The position numbers and the translations under genes are program-made. Below the pieces are notes generated by a model. It saw nothing but the letters and a program-made list of their open reading frames with translations. It did no database searches and was not told where the DNA came from. DNA of 64,000 nt from Streptomyces spororaveus (GTDB lineage Bacteria; Actinomycetota; Actinomycetes; Streptomycetales; Streptomycetaceae), in the NCBI RefSeq assembly GCF_016755875.1, contig NZ_BNED01000005.1:7019501-7083500 (forward strand), in the 5' to 3' direction. The stretch's first letter is position 1; every line of letters starts with the position of its first letter. Shown here piece by piece: positions 60,394 to 64,000 of this stretch.

Positions 60394-61044
60394 TCATGCG
60401 GGGGAGACGAACCCCGACTCGTACGCCGTGATCACCGCCTGCGTCCGGTCCCGCGCCCCCAGCTTCGCCAGGATCGCGCTGACGTGGGACTTGACCGTCT
60501 CCGTGCCGATGATCAGCTCGGCGGCGATCTCCACGTTCGTCAGCCCGCGTGCCATCAGCCGCAGGACCGCCTCCTCCCGCTCGGTCAGGGCGGCCCGCTC
60601 CAGCACCGCCCGGGCCTGCCGGTTTCCGTACTCCGCGGCCAGGGCCCGCACGGCCGCCGGGAAGAGCAGGGTCTCGCCCTCCGCCACCAGCCGTACCGCG
60701 TGCACGATCTCCGAAGGCCTGGCCCGCTTCAGCAGGAACCCGTCCGCCCCGGCCCGCAGCGCCTGATAGACGTACTCGTCGTTCTCGAAGGTGGTCACCA
60801 CGAGGATCTTCGGCGGGGAGTCCACCGTCCGCAGCACCGCACGGGTCGCCTCGATCCCGTCGAGGAGCGGCATCCGCACGTCCATCGCCACCACGTCCGG
60901 ACGCAACTGCCGGACCAGGGGGATCACGGAGGCCCCGTCGGCCGCCTCACCCACCACCTCGATGTCGGGCTGGGCGTCCAGGACGGCGCGCAGACCCGCA
61001 CGCACCAGGGGTTCGTCGTCGACGAGCAGTACGGTAACCGGCAT
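60394..61044 (-). CDS. NarL/LuxR-type response regulator
   Basis: A 216-residue response regulator. The receiver domain has the acidic pair in VLLVDDEPLVR, the phosphorylation Asp in VVAMDVRMPLLDG and the Lys in GFLLKRARPSE. The C-terminal LuxR HTH is LTEREEAVLRLMARGLTNVE to VKSHVSAILAKLGARDRTQA. It lies 4 bp after the kinase stop, a standard pair. Targets probably include the divergent ABC genes. Confidence 0.95.
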   Translation of the reverse strand: MPVTVLLVDDEPLVRAGLRAVLDAQPDIEVVGEAADGASVIPLVRQLRPDVVAMDVRMPLLDGIEATRAVLRTVDSPPKILVVTTFENDEYVYQALRAGADGFLLKRARPSEIVHAVRLVAEGETLLFPAAVRALAAEYGNRQARAVLERAALTEREEAVLRLMARGLTNVEIAAELIIGTETVKSHVSAILAKLGARDRTQAVITAYESGFVSPA

Positions 61045-61048
61045 CCGG

Positions 61049-62224
61049 TCAGCGTATTCGCTCCAGCGGCAGCCGGGCGCGCACTCTCCAACCGCCCCCG
61101 CACAGCCCGGTCTCGGCCTCCCCGCCGAGCAGCGCGGCCCGCTCACGGATCCCGCGCAGCCCGCTTCCGCCGCCGACCGTGACCGAAGGGCGTTCCGGCA
61201 GCGGGTTCGTCACCTCCAGGTCCAGCCGGCTCGCGGTCATCTCCACCCGCACCCGCACCGGCACCGGACCGCAATGGCGCAGCACATTGGTCAGCGCCTC
61301 CTGCAGGATCCGGTAACCCTCCCGGGTGACCGGCTCCGGCAACTTCTCCAGCGGACCCGTCAGTTGCGCGTCCACGACAGAGCCGGAGGCCCGGGCCGAA
61401 TCCAGGAGCCGGTCGGCCTCCGCCAGCGTCGGCCACTGCGACGGGCGCTGTCCCGACTCCCGCAACACCCCCAGCACCCGCTCCAGATCCTCCAGCGCGG
61501 CCCGGCCCGTCTCCTCGATCGCGCACAGCGCCCGATCGGTGAAGGCGGGATCACCGGCGGCGCGTGCCGCTCCCGCCTGCACGACGGCCACGGTGAGCGC
61601 GTGCCCGATGGAGTCGTGCAGTTCCCGCGCGATGCGGGTGCGCTCCAGCAGCTGCTCCGTACGGGCCTCCAGCGCGGTCAGCCGCTCGGTGGCGGACGGG
61701 CTGAGCAGGCGGCCGGCAGCCGTGGTGATCAACTCGCCGAGCAGGGCCACGATGGCGATGAGGACGACCAGCGGCACGGGCACGAGCAGCGCGGAGGCCC
61801 AGCGCCCGGGCACGAACGGCACGAAGTACTCCGGCCCCGGGGGATGCCCGATCGCGATCGCCACCAGCTCCACAGCCATGCCCGACAGCCAGACCGTGGC
61901 GCCGAATGCACCGACCGCGACGACCATCCGTGTCTCCAGCCACAGCACGGTGCGCCAGCGGTCTCCCCAGTGCGCCGACGGAGCGAGACTTATGGCGCCG
62001 TCGGAGGAGCCGCGGTCGTACGGGGTGAGCAGGAACTGCGCCTGAAGACCTTCCGCCAGCCGTACCCAGGGCACCAGCCCGAACGGCAGGACGAGCAGCA
62101 GTGGCACCCAGGGCCACCGGGGCATGATGAACATCCATACCGCAAGCAGCAGAAGCGGCACGCACAGGTGCAACCAGCGTGAGTAGGTCACCGGTTGGAA
62201 CGGGGCGCGCAGCAGTCGGTTCAT
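61049..62224 (-). CDS. Sensor histidine kinase (DesK/NarX-like)
   Basis: A 391-residue kinase. Membrane segments lie within residues 15-55 and 95-170. The HisKA_3 domain has TRIARELHDSIGHALTVAVV with the phosphorylated His, and the HATPase_c shows LQEALTNVLRHC and GSGLRGIRERAALLGGEAE. ATG 62224 starts MNRLLRAPFQP. It pairs with the LuxR-type regulator downstream and is divergent from an ABC transporter over a 108-bp gap with a perfect palindrome. Confidence 0.94.
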   Translation of the reverse strand: MNRLLRAPFQPVTYSRWLHLCVPLLLLAVWMFIMPRWPWVPLLLVLPFGLVPWVRLAEGLQAQFLLTPYDRGSSDGAISLAPSAHWGDRWRTVLWLETRMVVAVGAFGATVWLSGMAVELVAIAIGHPPGPEYFVPFVPGRWASALLVPVPLVVLIAIVALLGELITTAAGRLLSPSATERLTALEARTEQLLERTRIARELHDSIGHALTVAVVQAGAARAAGDPAFTDRALCAIEETGRAALEDLERVLGVLRESGQRPSQWPTLAEADRLLDSARASGSVVDAQLTGPLEKLPEPVTREGYRILQEALTNVLRHCGPVPVRVRVEMTASRLDLEVTNPLPERPSVTVGGGSGLRGIRERAALLGGEAETGLCGGGWRVRARLPLERIR

Positions 62225-62255
62225 GAGCCCATGGTGGCAGCGCCGCGTCCAGGGC

Positions 62256-62279
62256 CGTCTCCCCCACGTGGGGGAGACG
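62256..62279. promoter_or_regulatory. 24-bp perfect palindrome, candidate operator of two-component/ABC divergon
   Basis: Arm CGTCTCCCCCAC is followed directly by its exact reverse complement, centred between the kinase and ABC genes. It is probably the binding site of the response regulator, or an operator shared by both promoters. Confidence 0.7.
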
Positions 62280-62332
62280 CCACCCTCGCACGGGGGAGGG
62301 AAGGGGGTGGGGCCGGCGGCGAGTCTTGAGCC

Positions 62333-63244
62333 ATGAACAGCATCGAGATCCGAGAACTCACCAAGCGATACGGCCCCCGATATGCGGTGGACGGCCTCAC
62401 CTTCGACGTCCTGCCCGGGCGGGTCACCGGATTCCTGGGTCCCAACGGCGCGGGGAAGTCCACGACGATGCGCCTGCTCCTGGGCCTGGACCGGCCCACG
62501 TCCGGCACGGCCACCATCGGAGGCCGGCGGTACCTGGACCTCCCGGACCCGCTGCACCAGGTGGGCGCCCTCCTGGACGCCCAGGCGGCCCACGGCGGGC
62601 GCACCGCGCACGACCACCTCCGGCTGCTGGCCGCGGCGGGCCGTATCCCACTGCGCCGGGTGGACGAGGTACTGGAGCAGACGGGCATGGCCTCCGTCGC
62701 GAAGCGGCGGATCACGTCCTTCTCGCTCGGCATGCGCCAGCGCCTCGGTATCGCCGCCGCGCTCATCGGGGACCCCGGAGTGCTCCTGCTGGACGAGCCC
62801 ACCAACGGACTCGACCCCGAGGGCATCATCTGGATCCGCGAGCTGATGCGTTCCCTCGCCGCCGAGGGACGCACCGTCCTCGTCTCCAGCCATCTGATGT
62901 CGGAGACCTCGGCGCTGGCCGACCACCTGATCGTGCTCGGCAACGGCAAGCTGCTGGCCGACAGCTCGATGGAGGAGTTCATCGACGCCCGCAGCACCCC
63001 GAGAGCACTCCTGCGGACCTCTGACCCGGGCCGGCTGCGGGCCGCGCTGGCCCTTGACGGCTTCGAGCTGGTGGCCGCGGACGACGGGCGATGGACCGTC
63101 GCGGGCATACGGGCCGAGGAGCTCGGCTGCCTGGCCGCCCGCGAAGGGGTTCCCCTGCTGGAACTGTCCGACGGGCGCGCCTCACTGGAGCAGGCCTACC
63201 TCGACCTCACCGCCGATCACGCGCAGTTCAGCGCGGCCCACTGA
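62333..63244 (+). CDS. ABC transporter ATP-binding protein
   Basis: A 303-residue ABC-2 ATPase: Walker A GPNGAGKST, signature SFSLGMRQRLGIAAAL (FSLGM variant), Walker B LLLDEPTNGLDPEG, switch His in VSSHLMSE. A 90-residue C-terminal extension (RALLRTSDPGRLRAALALDG onward) is typical of the bacitracin/lantibiotic-resistance type. It starts at ATG 62333 without a clear ribosome binding site. A permease follows 37 nt later. Confidence 0.94.
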   Translation: MNSIEIRELTKRYGPRYAVDGLTFDVLPGRVTGFLGPNGAGKSTTMRLLLGLDRPTSGTATIGGRRYLDLPDPLHQVGALLDAQAAHGGRTAHDHLRLLAAAGRIPLRRVDEVLEQTGMASVAKRRITSFSLGMRQRLGIAAALIGDPGVLLLDEPTNGLDPEGIIWIRELMRSLAAEGRTVLVSSHLMSETSALADHLIVLGNGKLLADSSMEEFIDARSTPRALLRTSDPGRLRAALALDGFELVAADDGRWTVAGIRAEELGCLAAREGVPLLELSDGRASLEQAYLDLTADHAQFSAAH

Positions 63245-63281
63245 CCGTCCACCCGCTCACCTGCCTTCAGGAGGATCCGCC

Positions 63282-64000
63282 ATGAGCACCGCTCTGCCCA
63301 CAACCCCCGTACTGCACTCGGAATGGATCAAGATCAGGTCCCTCCGGGGCACCCTCTGGTCGCTGATATCCGTGCTCGTCCTCACGGTGGGCATCCAGGT
63401 GCTGGCGGCGGCGGCCCTGGGCCGGGGCGAGGAGGACGGCATGGGGGAGGATCCGCTCCTCGCGGCCTTCTACGGACTCAACTTCGGGCAGATAGCGGCC
63501 ATCGCCTTCGGGGCCACCGCCTTCTCCGCCGAGTTCCACAACGGAGCCCTGCGCACCAGTCTCACGGCCGTGCCCGACCGCACGCGGTTCTACCTGTCGA
63601 AGATCGCGATGCTGGGCGTGCTCGCCCTCGTGGCCGGCCAGCTCGCCGGACTGCTGACCTTCGTGGCCGGACAGGCCGTCATGGGGCGAGGCGCCCTGCG
63701 ACTGGGCGACCCCGGTACTGTGCGGGCCGTCGTCGGATGCGGCCTCTACCTGATGCTCATGACGCTGTTCGCGGCCGGGCTCACGGCGGTGCTGCGCAGC
63801 GGGGTGGCTGTCCTGGGCATCCTCATACCCTTCGTCGTCATGGTGTCCTTCATCGTGGGTGCGGCGGCGACCGGGGTGGGTCGGTTCATGCCGGACCGTG
63901 CCGGGCAGGCGATGATGCGCGGCGAGCAGTACGGCGACCTCGGTCCGTGGGCCGGGCTGGGTGTGCTGGCGCTGTGGTCGCTGACCGCGGTTCTGGGCGG
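63282..64000 (+). CDS. ABC-2 type permease, 3' end outside window
   Basis: A membrane protein truncated at the window edge (about 239 codons visible). It begins TPVLHSEWIKIRSLRGTLWS, the usual start of ABC-2 permeases. Hydrophobic segments include LISVLVLTVGIQVLAAAALG, IAAIAFGATAFSAEF and VLGILIPFVVMVSFIVGAAA. ATG 63282 follows CAGGAGGA. With the upstream ATPase it should form an exporter, perhaps for antibiotic self-protection, under the divergent two-component system. Confidence 0.92.
   Translation, partial: MSTALPTTPVLHSEWIKIRSLRGTLWSLISVLVLTVGIQVLAAAALGRGEEDGMGEDPLLAAFYGLNFGQIAAIAFGATAFSAEFHNGALRTSLTAVPDRTRFYLSKIAMLGVLALVAGQLAGLLTFVAGQAVMGRGALRLGDPGTVRAVVGCGLYLMLMTLFAAGLTAVLRSGVAVLGILIPFVVMVSFIVGAAATGVGRFMPDRAGQAMMRGEQYGDLGPWAGLGVLALWSLTAVLG

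Noticed and set aside
60394..60412. GCGGGGGAGACG at the end of the response regulator gene as a second operator
   Set aside because: It encodes the conserved-looking C-terminus of the protein and is only a half-site; kept only as a remark under the palindrome finding.

Overview
The window is very high-GC DNA with codon usage and gene content typical of Streptomyces or a close relative. Signs include GTG starts, ATGA/GTGA overlaps, Tat signals, the extra elongation factor tuf3, a HutC-type GntR and ROK regulator pair, a PhoP-type repeat ahead of phoD, and TTGAC(A/C)-N17-TA(G/T)CGT promoters. No rRNA, tRNA or CRISPR array was recognised.

Region 1 (1-12.9 kb) is the right part of a biosynthetic gene cluster. 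A nonribosomal peptide synthetase (NRPS), cut by the window edge, reads leftward as C-A-PCP-C, and its adenylation pocket reads as serine. It diverges from a rightward operon of cytochrome P450, crotonyl-CoA carboxylase/reductase, a methyltransferase-fold protein and a methionine-salvage cassette: an mtnA-mtnB fusion, mtnD, mtnC and mtnP. The cassette covers methylthioadenosine (MTA) to 2-keto-4-methylthiobutyrate, lacking only the final transaminase. A salvage route built into a biosynthetic operon suggests that the pathway uses S-adenosylmethionine (SAM) as a C4 amino-acid donor and must recycle the MTA. The methyltransferase-like protein is the in-window candidate for that step. A csaA-type gene and a broken phosphopantetheinyl transferase close the region.

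Region 2 (13-24 kb) is ordinary chromosome: a HipA-like kinase with a DUF3037 partner, two short-chain dehydrogenases, a solute-binding lipoprotein, uracil-DNA glycosylase, a DinB-like protein, a Gfo/Idh/MocA oxidoreductase, apolipoprotein N-acyltransferase and small hypothetical genes.

Region 3 (24.1-29.1 kb) is a 4.9-kb insertion in the 3' end of uppP (undecaprenyl-diphosphatase), bounded by perfect 63-bp direct repeats. It looks less GC-rich. It carries a secreted four-cysteine peptide gene, a hairpin, an ABC ATPase, an ABC permease-like protein and a further membrane protein, followed by fused remnants of an IS5-type transposase and an AbiEii-type nucleotidyltransferase toxin. No integrase remains. 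The peptide plus transporter looks like an undescribed bacteriocin or secreted-peptide system.

Region 4 (29-64 kb) is housekeeping and regulatory chromosome: uppP, a TVP38-type membrane protein, a DNA alkylation repair protein, tuf3, a patatin-like protein, MFS, DMT and DedA membrane proteins, a GH3 glycosidase, sbcD-sbcC, an Lrp regulator divergent from a rhodanese, a DUF885 protein, a membrane-ACT-GNAT fusion, phoD, an alpha/beta hydrolase, the GntR and ROK regulators, and a two-component system divergent from an ABC transporter around a perfect 24-bp palindrome.
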